Assembly (NCBI GenBank): GCA_963729275.1
Contig: CAVSNH010000013.1
Span: 682,001-746,000, forward strand
Origin: CAVSNH01 sp963729275
Lineage (GTDB): Bacteria > Actinomycetota > Acidimicrobiia > Acidimicrobiales > RAAP-2
Length of the DNA: 64,000 nucleotides
Direction: 5' to 3'
Shown here: positions 8,563 to 16,405 of the stretch, piece after piece
Layout: each line of letters starts with the position of its first letter
Numbering within the stretch: the stretch's first letter is position 1
Notes under the pieces: generated by a model
Told to the model about the DNA's origin: nothing
What the model saw: only the letters and a program-made list of their open reading frames with translations
The model's database searches: none
Made by a program: the position numbers and the translations under genes

Positions 8563-9486
8563 TCACATCGGGCGGTAGTAGTGGTCCTCCTCGAGGTCCT
8601 CGAGCAGGCTGGGCCCGGTCGGCTCCCAGGCGAGCAGCTCCCGGGTGACGGCGGCGGTGGCGGGACTGTCCAGGGCGACGAAGCGGCCCAGATGGGCAAA
8701 ATGCTCGGCGACGTCGGCGGGGGCCACCGACGCGGTGGGGATGCCAAGGTGACGGCCCGTCGCCTCGGCGATCTCGCGGAAGGGGACGCCTTCGTCGGCG
8801 ACTGCGTGCACGACCGAGCCGGCGGGGGCGGCCTCGACGGCCAGGCGGGCCAGGCGGGCGGCGTCGGAGCGGTGCACCGCCGGCCAACGGTTGGTGCCGT
8901 CCCCCACGTATCCGGCCACGCCCCGCTGGCGGGCGATGCCGACGAGAGTGGCCACGAACCCGTGGTCGCCATCCCCGTGGACTGTCGGGGGGAAACGCAG
9001 CACCGACGAGCGAACACCTACGCCCCTCAGGGACAGCGTGAGCAGGGCGGTGGCCGACCGGCCCCCGGCGGGATTGGCCCGAACCTCGGCGCCGGGCACG
9101 AGCCCGTCGTCCTCGGTGGCCACTCGACTGGTCGTCAACCCGAGCACTCCCGAGGCGAGCACGAAAGGCCGGTCGGAGTGGGCCAGGGCCGCGCCCATGG
9201 CCTCCACGGCCCGCCGGTCGGCGGCCGCCGCGGCGGCGAAGTTGCCGCTCCAAGCCACCTCGTGCTGGAACGCCAGGTGGATCACTCCGTCGGCGTCGGC
9301 GGCTGCCTTGGCCAGGCCGTCGGGGTCGTCGACGTCGCCCTGTTGAACCATGGCGCCGGCCGCTTCCAGCCGCTGGGCCGACCCCTCGGAACGGGCCAGG
9401 CCGACCACCTCGTGGCCGGCTCCGAGCAGCTCGGGCACGACGGCCGATCCGATCCACCCTGATGCGCCGGTGACAAAGATCCTCAT
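8563..9486 (-). CDS. NAD(P)-dependent epimerase/dehydratase (atypical SDR)
   Basis: 307 residues beginning MRIFVTGASGWIGSAVVPEL, the extended-SDR nucleotide motif TGxxGxxG, followed by GDVDDPDGL and GVIHLAF. The usual YxxxK catalytic pair is not seen at the expected place, which puts it among atypical SDRs of the NAD-binding epimerase group (similar to NmrA or SDR-a5 proteins). The reaction is unknown. It is divergent from a TetR regulator at 9542 with two operator-like repeats between, so it is probably that regulator's target. Confidence 0.82.
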   Translation of the reverse strand: MRIFVTGASGWIGSAVVPELLGAGHEVVGLARSEGSAQRLEAAGAMVQQGDVDDPDGLAKAAADADGVIHLAFQHEVAWSGNFAAAAAADRRAVEAMGAALAHSDRPFVLASGVLGLTTSRVATEDDGLVPGAEVRANPAGGRSATALLTLSLRGVGVRSSVLRFPPTVHGDGDHGFVATLVGIARQRGVAGYVGDGTNRWPAVHRSDAARLARLAVEAAPAGSVVHAVADEGVPFREIAEATGRHLGIPTASVAPADVAEHFAHLGRFVALDSPATAAVTRELLAWEPTGPSLLEDLEEDHYYRPM

Positions 9487-9508
9487 GATGAACCTCCCGA
9501 GAAACGAT

Positions 9509-9554
9509 TGATGTCAGTAACTGCCATCCAACATAAACCTGATGTCAGTAACTG
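9509..9554. promoter_or_regulatory. two TetR operator-like repeats
   Basis: TGATGTCAGTAACTG occurs at 9509-9523 and again at 9540-9554, spaced 31 bp apart (three helical turns). Each copy contains the palindrome CAGTaACTG, extended to TG.CAGTaACTG.CA. They lie between the divergent epimerase and TetR genes. The second copy covers the first ATG of the TetR frame. Confidence 0.65.
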
Positions 9555-10144
9555 TCAACGGTAGGATCGAGGTCGTGGGTCGCTGGCAGCCGGACAGTCG
9601 CGGACGACTGCAGGAAGCGGCGCTCGCGCTCTACTCAGAGCGGGGTTTCGACCAGACCACAGCCGCCCAGATCGCCGCCCGAGCCGGCCTGACCGAGCGC
9701 ACCTTCTTCCGGCACTTCGCCGACAAGCGAGAGGTGCTCTTCGGTGGGTCTGCCCTCCTCCAGGAGCGGATCGTGGCCGGCGTGGCCGGCGCCCCAGCAG
9801 CCGACGGCCCCCTCGACGCCGTTTCCCGGGGACTCGACGCCGCCGCCACCATGCTGGGCGAATCTCGCCGAGACCTCTCCCGCCAGCGCCAGTCCGTGAT
9901 CGCCGCCAACCCCGAACTGCACGAGCGCGAACTCGCCAAGCTGGCCCAGTACGCCGCAGCGGTCGCCGCCGCCCTGAGGCAGCGGGGTGTGAGCGAGCCG
10001 CAGGCGACCTTGGCCGCCGAATCCGGCATGACCGTGCTACATGTGGCCATGGACCGGTGGGCCGGCAAAGACGACGGGCGAGACCTGGCCACCATCATGC
10101 GCGACTCCGTCGCCGAACTGCGAGCGGTGGCAGCTAGCGGCTGA
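9542..10144 (+). CDS. TetR/AcrR-family regulator
   Basis: 200 residues. The N-terminal HTH reads RLQEAALALYSERGFDQTT, then AQIAARAGLTERTFFRHFADK, the TetR recognition helix, followed by an all-helical ligand domain. The first ATG (9542) is inside the second operator-like repeat. A GTG at 9575 preceded by GGATCGAGG is a plausible real start and would remove 11 residues. It likely represses the divergent epimerase gene and itself. Confidence 0.85.
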   Translation: MSVTVNGRIEVVGRWQPDSRGRLQEAALALYSERGFDQTTAAQIAARAGLTERTFFRHFADKREVLFGGSALLQERIVAGVAGAPAADGPLDAVSRGLDAAATMLGESRRDLSRQRQSVIAANPELHERELAKLAQYAAAVAAALRQRGVSEPQATLAAESGMTVLHVAMDRWAGKDDGRDLATIMRDSVAELRAVAASG

Positions 10145-10173
10145 GCCCAGTCAACGTCGAGGCTGGTCCCTGG

Positions 10174-10206
10174 GGTTGATGGCAGTCGGTCGAGAAGCCG
10201 TCAACC
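10174..10206. terminator. candidate terminator between convergent genes
   Basis: GGTTGATGGC (10174-10183) pairs with GCCGTCAACC (10197-10206) at 9 of 10 positions plus one T.G, with a 13-nt loop. It lies between the TetR stop and the stop of the minus-strand exported protein. No T-run is present. Confidence 0.4.
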
Positions 10207-11148
10207 GAGATACTTGCGAATGAGCTTCGCAGGAGCGGTATATGACGAGCCGGACAGGATCGCCGTGTTCGACCCTGCCGCGGAGGGCAGACTCTTGTCG
10301 AGGTCGAGCACCGGATCCAAGATCCCGTCGGTCCCGCAATTGTCGGTTCCCGGCACGGCGAACGAATTGTCGACCAGTGTCATATCGGTGATCGTGATCA
10401 GACCCTTCGGCGTGCTCGACAGCGTCCCGGGTGCCCCGGTGATCGGCGTGTTCGGCGATGGTGGGTTCGTCGTGCCCGTCGTCAGGTTGAGGGTGATGGG
10501 GTCGGCCGCGTCACCGATGGTGCAGTCGGGCCCGAGCAGTCCTGTTGGGGTGCTGACCAGCACGTCGAGCGGCAGGGTCAAACCCGGTGCGCTGGCGTTC
10601 AGGAGATTGCCCAGGTCGACAGTCGGAAGCCCGACCAGCTGTGGTGTAACGGTGACGGCAAGGTCACCTCCGTCGAGCCCGGAAATGCCGGTCAACCCGC
10701 CGGGAAGGGGAATAGCGGGCGATTGCAGGGCCTGGGTGCCGTCAGTGGGCAGCACGGCCACGGCCTGATCCGAGATGTAGCTGAGGCCGAGCGAGAGTGT
10801 CGTTGGACTCGAGGACGTGACGGTGGTGGAGCCGATGTCGAAGGTCGTGCTGGTGGTCGACGAGTAGAGACACGTCGCCACTCCCGGGGCGTTGACCGGG
10901 CAGTGGGCGAACTTGGCCAGGCTGGCCGGAAGGCCCTTCGACTTGGCGGCAGCCACTCCCGGCGTGAACGCCATGAACAGCGATACACCGGCAAGCGATA
11001 CTGCTCCTGCACAGGCCGGAAGTCTCCGGCGGCCTCTCCAGGTCAACCGGCTCTGGCCACCATGCTTCGGCAAGGCCCCCACCCCCTGTTTCCACCCCTC
11101 AATCGGCCGGTCGGCCCTCATGGCCGGCTCTATTTGGCCGCTTGGCAC
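10201..11148 (-). CDS. exported beta-rich protein, last gene of the Mce cluster (CTIG/NDF family)
   Basis: Up to 315 residues; GTG at 11148 or ATG at 11121 may be the start. A basic stretch (RGRRRLP) precedes a hydrophobic segment (about 45-66) and AxA-type cleavage region, so it is secreted. The mature part is Thr/Ser/Gly/Pro-rich with predicted beta strands. Two motifs recur in neighbours: CTIG at 209-212 and DNSFAVPG near 260-267 with a Cys ten residues on. The 306-residue protein at 15347-16267 has the same motifs in the same order. Function unknown; the position behind the Mce-associated gene suggests a cell-envelope partner of the lipid importer. Confidence 0.7.
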   Translation of the reverse strand: MPSGQIEPAMRADRPIEGWKQGVGALPKHGGQSRLTWRGRRRLPACAGAVSLAGVSLFMAFTPGVAAAKSKGLPASLAKFAHCPVNAPGVATCLYSSTTSTTFDIGSTTVTSSSPTTLSLGLSYISDQAVAVLPTDGTQALQSPAIPLPGGLTGISGLDGGDLAVTVTPQLVGLPTVDLGNLLNASAPGLTLPLDVLVSTPTGLLGPDCTIGDAADPITLNLTTGTTNPPSPNTPITGAPGTLSSTPKGLITITDMTLVDNSFAVPGTDNCGTDGILDPVLDLDKSLPSAAGSNTAILSGSSYTAPAKLIRKYLG

Positions 11149-11212
11149 CTACCCACCGGTAACTTCGGTCAAACATCCCCCGGCGGCGAGCAGTCCCAGC
11201 CGGTGATGAGGG

Positions 11213-12199
11213 TCAGAGCAATGTCACCTGATCGATCAGCCACCTTCCACCCGAGCTCACCAAGGTGATCTCGACCTGGCTCCTGTCGGTCGTCGCCGCC
11301 TTCTGTGTGGAGTTCGCGATTTGCTGGTCGAGAAAGATCAGAACGAGAGCCCGGGAGGTGCTGGCCGAGACGAGCCCTGCCGACACCACGGTGGCCTTGG
11401 CGGTTGCGTGGTACTGAGTAAGGGTCGACTTCAGGGCGTCGCTTGATTCGGTGAAGCTGCGACGGAAAGAGGGCGTCGAGTTGGCGGCCACCGTGGCGAA
11501 GTCGTGGTTGAGATCGCGATAGTTGTAGCTGGCCAGCTGGACGGCGTACGTTCGGGAGGCGGCGAGGGCGCTCGTCCTCGAGCTGGCAACAGAGCTGTCG
11601 TTGCCCAGCGCCAACAAGCTCAGAGTCAAGGCAACCGCCAAGGCAACGACAATCGCTCCCACCACGAGGAGCACAGCGGCCGGGGCTGTCCAACGTCGCG
11701 TTGACGACCGTGCTCGAGTGCCGGGGCCGGGCGCCTCGGCAGAATCGGTTTGGCTGCCATTGGCTTCGGCGGCGATGGCGGAATCCGGCGCCTCGTACGG
11801 TTGGCCGGCGACGACGGAATCGGACGTGTCGTACGGTTGGCCGGTGACGACGATCGTGGGCCCTTCTCCACTAGTGACGTCGTCGCTGGCTCGTTGCTCC
11901 CGCTGGTGGTAGCCGTTGTCGGCGACGATGGCAGCGGCCGATACGAAGAGGTCTGGTCCCTCCCCGGAGGCCGCGGGTGGCTCTGGGGCATCGCGGGACA
12001 CCGAAGCGATCCGCTCGCCGACAACGCCGTTGGCCTTCGCCGATTTCCCTTTTGTCTTCTTGCTCGCTTTTCCCTTGGCCGACTTCCCTTTCGAGGACCG
12101 GGCGCCGTTTGGCTCGCCCTCCACGGGGGGGAGCGAGGCGCCAGGGCCACGGGTCGCAGCGTCGTCCCCGTCGGCCAGGTCACCATTGGTTGGTTTCAC
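11213..12199 (-). CDS. Mce-associated membrane protein (Mam-type)
   Basis: 328 residues: a long, disordered, Lys/Ala-rich cytoplasmic part, one membrane helix (about 176-198, PAAVLLVVGAIVVALAVAL), then an outside domain containing RTYAVQLASYNYRDLNHDF, typical of Mce-associated proteins that stabilise the Mce complex, with a VDxNxL-like body of the NTF2-like (Mam) fold. The GTG start overlaps the stop of the ATPase gene as GTGA. The domain and the neighbours agree, so the family call is secure, although the cytoplasmic extension is longer than in most Mam proteins. Confidence 0.82.
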   Translation of the reverse strand: MKPTNGDLADGDDAATRGPGASLPPVEGEPNGARSSKGKSAKGKASKKTKGKSAKANGVVGERIASVSRDAPEPPAASGEGPDLFVSAAAIVADNGYHQREQRASDDVTSGEGPTIVVTGQPYDTSDSVVAGQPYEAPDSAIAAEANGSQTDSAEAPGPGTRARSSTRRWTAPAAVLLVVGAIVVALAVALTLSLLALGNDSSVASSRTSALAASRTYAVQLASYNYRDLNHDFATVAANSTPSFRRSFTESSDALKSTLTQYHATAKATVVSAGLVSASTSRALVLIFLDQQIANSTQKAATTDRSQVEITLVSSGGRWLIDQVTLL

Positions 12200-13245
12200 G
12201 GGGCACGACCCGAGACCGGCTGCTGGTCCATGACGAGCGTGTCCGGACCGTCGGCAACTCCATCGGTTTCCTTGGCATGTCGGGATGCGATGTCGCTCAA
12301 CGATGGCACCGGCGGCGGGATCCCGGGCGGAGTGGGCTGACCGTCTTCAGTACTGATCTGTTCCTCCACCGCGTCGGCCATCTCGTCCATGCCGATCGGT
12401 CCCTCGGGTCGACCAGAGAGAAATTGTTCGATGACGGGGACCCTCGAAGTCGTCATCTCCTCCTTGGTACCGAACCCGACCAGCTTCGTACGGAAGAGCA
12501 ACCCGAGATAATGAGCCGTTCTCTTGACCGACTCGATGTTGTGGCTGATGATGAAGAAGGTCGCCCCTGTCTCTTCGTGGACGTTGTTGATGAGGCCGTC
12601 GAGGTAGGCGACTCTGACCGGGTCAAGGCCTGAATCCGGTTCGTCGAAGAAGAGGATCTGCGGCTCGAGGACCAGCGCCCGAGCCAGGCCGGCCCGCTTG
12701 CGCATTCCTCCGGACACCTCGCCCGGAAGCTTGTGGAGGTGACTGACCAGCCCGACGAGCTCGGATTTTTGGAGGACGACGTTCCGGACTTCCTTTTCGG
12801 TCTTGTTGGTGTGCTCGATCAAGGGGAAGGCGATGTTGTCGAACAGGTTCAGCGAACCGAACAGGGCGCCGTCCTGGAAGAGCACCCCGATCTTGCGTCG
12901 GATGCGCAAGACCTCCTTCTCGCGGACGCCGACGATGGGCTCCCCGTCGATGTACACCTGGCCGGCCTCGGGCGGGAGCAGCCCGATAACCACCTTCAGC
13001 AATACGGATTTTCCCGTGCCCGATGGACCGAGGATGGCGGACGTCTTACCCCGCGGCACGTCGAAGGAGATGTCCTGGAGGACGACGTGGTTTCCGAACC
13101 GCTTGGAGACCCCCTGGATGGAGATCACCGGGTCAGAGGCGGCAGGGACAGGAAGCTCCAGTGTTGGCGACAAAGACTCGCCCTCTCGGATCACGATCTC
13201 CTTCCTTCCCAACTCTCCCTCCTCTTCTATGAGGGTAACCAGCAT
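12196..13245 (-). CDS. mceG: Mce-system ABC ATPase (MceG/MlaF-like)
   Basis: 349 residues. Walker A GPSGTGKS at about residue 73, Q-loop VLFQDGALFGSLN, signature VSGGMRKRAGLARAL, Walker B ILFFDEPDSGLDP and the switch His in IISHN. The signature SGGMRKR is typical of MlaF/MceG ATPases that power YrbE permeases. A C-terminal tail of about 90 residues is longer than in MlaF, as in mycobacterial MceG. ATG 13245 has no ribosome site, while a GTG at 13194 sits just after AAGGAG, so the N-terminus is uncertain. Having the ATPase inside the mce operon is notable because in mycobacteria it is encoded elsewhere. Confidence 0.93.
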   Translation of the reverse strand: MLVTLIEEEGELGRKEIVIREGESLSPTLELPVPAASDPVISIQGVSKRFGNHVVLQDISFDVPRGKTSAILGPSGTGKSVLLKVVIGLLPPEAGQVYIDGEPIVGVREKEVLRIRRKIGVLFQDGALFGSLNLFDNIAFPLIEHTNKTEKEVRNVVLQKSELVGLVSHLHKLPGEVSGGMRKRAGLARALVLEPQILFFDEPDSGLDPVRVAYLDGLINNVHEETGATFFIISHNIESVKRTAHYLGLLFRTKLVGFGTKEEMTTSRVPVIEQFLSGRPEGPIGMDEMADAVEEQISTEDGQPTPPGIPPPVPSLSDIASRHAKETDGVADGPDTLVMDQQPVSGRAP

Positions 13246-13261
13246 CTACGGGCAGCGGGCG

Positions 13262-14533
13262 TCAAAGATTAAAGCCCGGTGGGGGCCCCGTGGGAAGTCC
13301 AAGGGTGACGACGGTCGTGGTAGCCGTGAACTGCGCCCAACCGGGCTCGGCGGCAATCGGGTTGGTACCACCATCGATGTAGTAGAGACCCTCACCCTGG
13401 TCCTTGTAGACCGCATTCCACCCGCCGGAATAGGTGTTGAGGCTGTCGGCCAGGAACTCCGAGCACGGGCTGCCTGAGGGGCTCGGGAAGAAGGCGGGTA
13501 TGGCAAAGTCGTTGCTGGCCACGGTGCTCACCGAACTGTCCAAGGGCCCGGTCAGCGGGAGTGGCGGGGTCTGGAGAGACCGGTAGTCCGTGTTCGGAGG
13601 CGTCGGCGCGGGAGGCGCCGTGGCCGGCAGCCCGGTTGCCTGCGTCGACAGTGTGACGGTGGCGGGAGCGGTCTGGCAGGTAAATGAGGTGGAAGGCGAA
13701 GGAAACTCGCTCACCGTCGTCACCGCCGAGGTCGTCACCTTGGCGTCGAGAGCGCCGTCAGGCTCGACATCGGTCACGCTGAGCGAAGTCGTCCCATAGG
13801 GCTCCAAGCTCACGACGTAGGGAAAGCACTCGAAGGTCGGCGTCGCGTAGCCGATGCAGGCGGTGCCTTCAGGGTGAGCGCTCCCGATCGCCGGCGGTGG
13901 GATCGGACTGGCCGGCGACGGACCGTACTGGGCTTCGATCTGGATGCACTCACCGGCTGGCCAGTCGGCCGACAGGCAGCTCGACCCACCCTGGTTGTCA
14001 CAGAACACGACGTCCTGCGGCGGGATCTCCGCCGTCAGGCTGGGGAGCTGGAGCAGCCCCGTCACCCATCCCGTGATGTCATAGATCTTCGACTGCCACG
14101 GGTACAGGTCGAAGGTCATCTTGTCCTTTTTCCAGACCAGGTTGTTGGCTGTCCACTCGTCATAGCCGGCCAGCACTTGGCCATTGGTGATGGCGGCGAG
14201 GAACGGGACGCCGTAACTGTTGCCGGGTGGATAGGTTGCAGCCGGAACCGGCGGCGGTGCGCAGGCCGGCATACCCGGCTGGTCCGTCAACGCCGCCGTC
14301 CAGTCGTCGGTGCTCCCCCCGGTGCGGGAAAGGTCTGCCACCACGGCCCTGACGCGGGACACGTCGACGCGCCTGACTGACGAGTCCGGTCGGGCCCCCG
14401 CCCCGGTGGCGCGGCCCGCCTGGGTGGAGCCTCGACCGGACGAGGCCAGGCTTGCTGCGGTGGGGACAGCGACGGCCGCCGTAACCATGATGCCGAGCGC
14501 GGCCAACCACCGCAGGCTTGCCGTCCGCTTCAC
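13262..14533 (-). CDS. large exported protein of the Mce cluster, NDF-motif bearing
   Basis: About 423 residues from GTG 14533, which follows a G-rich ribosome site; the frame extending to 14641 is not supported. Signal peptide: KRTASLRWLAALGIMVTAAVAVPTA would be cleaved, leaving a Cys/Pro/Thr-rich extracellular protein with many aromatic residues (PWQSKIYDITGWV). Near the C-terminus it has VASNDFAIPAFF followed by a Cys, matching the DNSFAVP and SNDFTVP motifs in the 315- and 306-residue neighbours. It ends 16 bp before the ATPase gene, so they are cotranscribed. No known enzyme family is recognised. Confidence 0.68.
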   Translation of the reverse strand: MKRTASLRWLAALGIMVTAAVAVPTAASLASSGRGSTQAGRATGAGARPDSSVRRVDVSRVRAVVADLSRTGGSTDDWTAALTDQPGMPACAPPPVPAATYPPGNSYGVPFLAAITNGQVLAGYDEWTANNLVWKKDKMTFDLYPWQSKIYDITGWVTGLLQLPSLTAEIPPQDVVFCDNQGGSSCLSADWPAGECIQIEAQYGPSPASPIPPPAIGSAHPEGTACIGYATPTFECFPYVVSLEPYGTTSLSVTDVEPDGALDAKVTTSAVTTVSEFPSPSTSFTCQTAPATVTLSTQATGLPATAPPAPTPPNTDYRSLQTPPLPLTGPLDSSVSTVASNDFAIPAFFPSPSGSPCSEFLADSLNTYSGGWNAVYKDQGEGLYYIDGGTNPIAAEPGWAQFTATTTVVTLGLPTGPPPGFNL

Positions 14534-14665
14534 GTAGTTGATCCCCCCGCGCTCCCATCCTGCAGCGTGGGTGGGCGGTGGCTCCTGCACCGCCCACCCA
14601 CCTTCACGCACTTCATGTGATCGCGCGCCTAGCGGCTGCACGCGATCGACGCCCCTGTTGGCGGA

Positions 14666-15238
14666 TTACCACGGAGGCGCCCCCGGAGCCGGGCTGAGGA
14701 CGATGGTGCCCGAGGCCGTGGCCGTGGTGCTGGTGCACCCGGAGCCCTTGGTCTTGATCTTGGCATTCGTGTCGGTGGCCGTGTTCGAGCCGTTGTACTT
14801 GCCCTTTATGCTCCCGGCCTTCGTCGGGAAAGCCGTGATCGTGCAAGAGGGCAGAACGCTGGACTTGAACGTGGCGCCGGCCTTCGGGGCCCCGAGGGTC
14901 ATCTTCGTCTTGGCAATGGTCGCCGTCCAGGTCCCGGTCGTCGTGATCGTGTCAGTTCCACCCGATGAATCGGTGCAGCCACTGATGGAGGGTGGAGATG
15001 ACAGTTTCATGGTGTCCGAAGCTGGGCTCGGGACTTTGCCGGTGACGGTAAAGGTGGTGCACGTCACCGTTATCGGGACCGAGTCGATATCACCCTTGAA
15101 GGTGAGATTGGTTCCCGACTTCAGGTTTCCGGTCACAGTCGTGCCCGCTGCCAACGATGCATAGGCAGCCGTGGCGAGGCCGAAAACGAGCCCCCCGGTC
15201 GCTACGACCGCAACGATGGTCTTGGTTAGTTTCGACAT
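14666..15238 (-). CDS. small exported Thr/Ser-rich protein of the Mce cluster
   Basis: 190 residues. A classic signal peptide (KLTKTIVAVVATGGLVFGLATAAYA) ends at an AYA|S site near residue 28. The rest is low-complexity beta-prone sequence rich in Thr, Ser, Gly and Lys with four cysteines that could form two disulfides. ATG 15238 is preceded by GGAGG. It lacks the CTIG and NDF motifs of its neighbours but has a similar composition (TVTCTTFTVTGKV). Likely secreted and perhaps a cell-wall or lipid-binding partner of the Mce complex; function unknown. Confidence 0.7.
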   Translation of the reverse strand: MSKLTKTIVAVVATGGLVFGLATAAYASLAAGTTVTGNLKSGTNLTFKGDIDSVPITVTCTTFTVTGKVPSPASDTMKLSSPPSISGCTDSSGGTDTITTTGTWTATIAKTKMTLGAPKAGATFKSSVLPSCTITAFPTKAGSIKGKYNGSNTATDTNAKIKTKGSGCTSTTATASGTIVLSPAPGAPPW

Positions 15239-15255
15239 GCGTTACTTGAACCTCC

Positions 15256-15280
15256 TTGTTGGTTGTTTTGTTGGTTGTTT
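15256..15280. repeat. 12-bp tandem repeat, two copies
   Basis: TTGTTGGTTGTT is repeated head to tail, just upstream of the ribosome site of the 190-residue gene. It is unusually T-rich for this genome, and on the minus strand gives an A/C-rich leader. Confidence 0.7.
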
Positions 15281-15321
15281 TTCTGGCATTTGCACTTCTG
15301 CCGTCGTCATCGACTTTCGAC

Positions 15322-15363
15322 CCGGTTCGGTGGCTGGCTGATCCGGTTAGGTGGCTGGTTGAT
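15322..15363. repeat. 21-bp tandem duplication
   Basis: Two adjacent 21-bp copies (15322-15342 and 15343-15363) differ at two positions; the unit contains GGTGGCTGG. The duplication spans the stop codon of the 306-residue exported protein, so it may have altered its last residues. Confidence 0.7.
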
Positions 15364-16267
15364 AGAGCGAAGCATTCACGGGCAAGGTGGCGCTGCCCCG
15401 GCCTGGCGGCAGCGGCAAGCCGGCGATGGCGTCGATGTTGGCTGCCACCCCACTCGGGCACGTGGGCGAGGCCTGCACTGCCGGCACGGTGAAGTCATTG
15501 CTGGTCAAGGTGGCGGCCGTGGAGGTGAGCGGCCCGGTGACGGCACCGGAGAGCGGGATGGTCACGGGGCCGATGGTGCAGGACACGCCGAACAACGGCG
15601 CGGTGCTGCCGCTGACGATGGCGTTGAGGGCGACGGCCAATCCGTTTTGGGAAGAGCCGCAACCGAAGCCTCCGGAGATCGTCCCCGGGTTGGCAACGAA
15701 ACCGATCGTCGGCGTCATCCCGGGGACGAGTGTGAGGGCGACCGACAGGGGCCCGAACACCTGGCCATCGGTCGGCGAGTCGACGCTGCCGGTCACCCCG
15801 CAGGGCGGGGTGCCATTGACCAGGTTCACAGTGCCGCAGAACTTGACATCGATGCCGGAAACCGTTGTCGAGCCAGTGGCCAGGGCTCCGTTGGTCAGAG
15901 TTCCCACCAGTCCCAGCTGGTAGGGAGCGGTCGGTGGGCCAGCCGGGTTGGGCACACAGTCAGCGGGCAGATCGTCGGCGGCCACCGTGACTGCGGTTGG
16001 CGCGCTCGGCACCGTCCGCACCGCGTCCAGCGATCGGATCACCGAGGCCGCGCTGTGGAGGTTGGCCTGACGAGCAATCCCTCCCGGCGCCTTCTCGGAC
16101 TCCGGCCCCCGACCGGGCGACATCGTGACGGCCACACAGGCGACGGCCACAACCATCGACAAACCGATCACCGCTTTCCATCCGTACCCGCGCCACACAG
16201 ATGAGCCCCGAGGCCGTGACCTCTCAAGCCTTGCTCGCACCTCCCCCCTTTCCAGCCCTGCGCTCAT
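15347..16267 (-). CDS. exported beta-rich protein of the Mce cluster (CTIG/NDF family)
   Basis: 306 residues: a basic cytoplasmic start, one hydrophobic segment (about 31-49) and a long Thr/Gly/Val-rich outside part with six or more cysteines. Motifs: CTIG at 230-233, then TSNDFTVPA at 255-263 and Cys270. The 315-residue protein at the other end of the cluster shares these, including the residues around the last Cys, so the two are probably paralogues. It is 138 bp downstream of mceF, a gap that contains an operator-like palindrome. No known family is recognised. Confidence 0.7.
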   Translation of the reverse strand: MSAGLERGEVRARLERSRPRGSSVWRGYGWKAVIGLSMVVAVACVAVTMSPGRGPESEKAPGGIARQANLHSAASVIRSLDAVRTVPSAPTAVTVAADDLPADCVPNPAGPPTAPYQLGLVGTLTNGALATGSTTVSGIDVKFCGTVNLVNGTPPCGVTGSVDSPTDGQVFGPLSVALTLVPGMTPTIGFVANPGTISGGFGCGSSQNGLAVALNAIVSGSTAPLFGVSCTIGPVTIPLSGAVTGPLTSTAATLTSNDFTVPAVQASPTCPSGVAANIDAIAGLPLPPGRGSATLPVNASLYQPAT

Positions 16268-16291
16268 CGTTTCGGCCGAGCACTGTGGTTT

Positions 16292-16313
16292 GGTCGGTTA
16301 TTACCGGTCGGTA
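16292..16313. promoter_or_regulatory. TetR-type operator-like site inside the Mce cluster
   Basis: TACCGGTCGGTA (16302-16313) is a palindrome (TACCG/CGGTA around GT), and a second GGTCGGT lies at 16292-16298. The ACCGACC core resembles operators of several TetR-family lipid-metabolism regulators. The site is 25-46 bp upstream of the first accessory exported gene, so that gene set may have its own promoter. Confidence 0.4.
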
Positions 16314-16405
16314 GGAATTCAAAACCTGGCTCCCGGTTCCGGACTCCAGGCGATGACTCTTCACACCAGTGGACGGTCGCATTCCCGAGGCCATCGAACA
16401 TGCGC

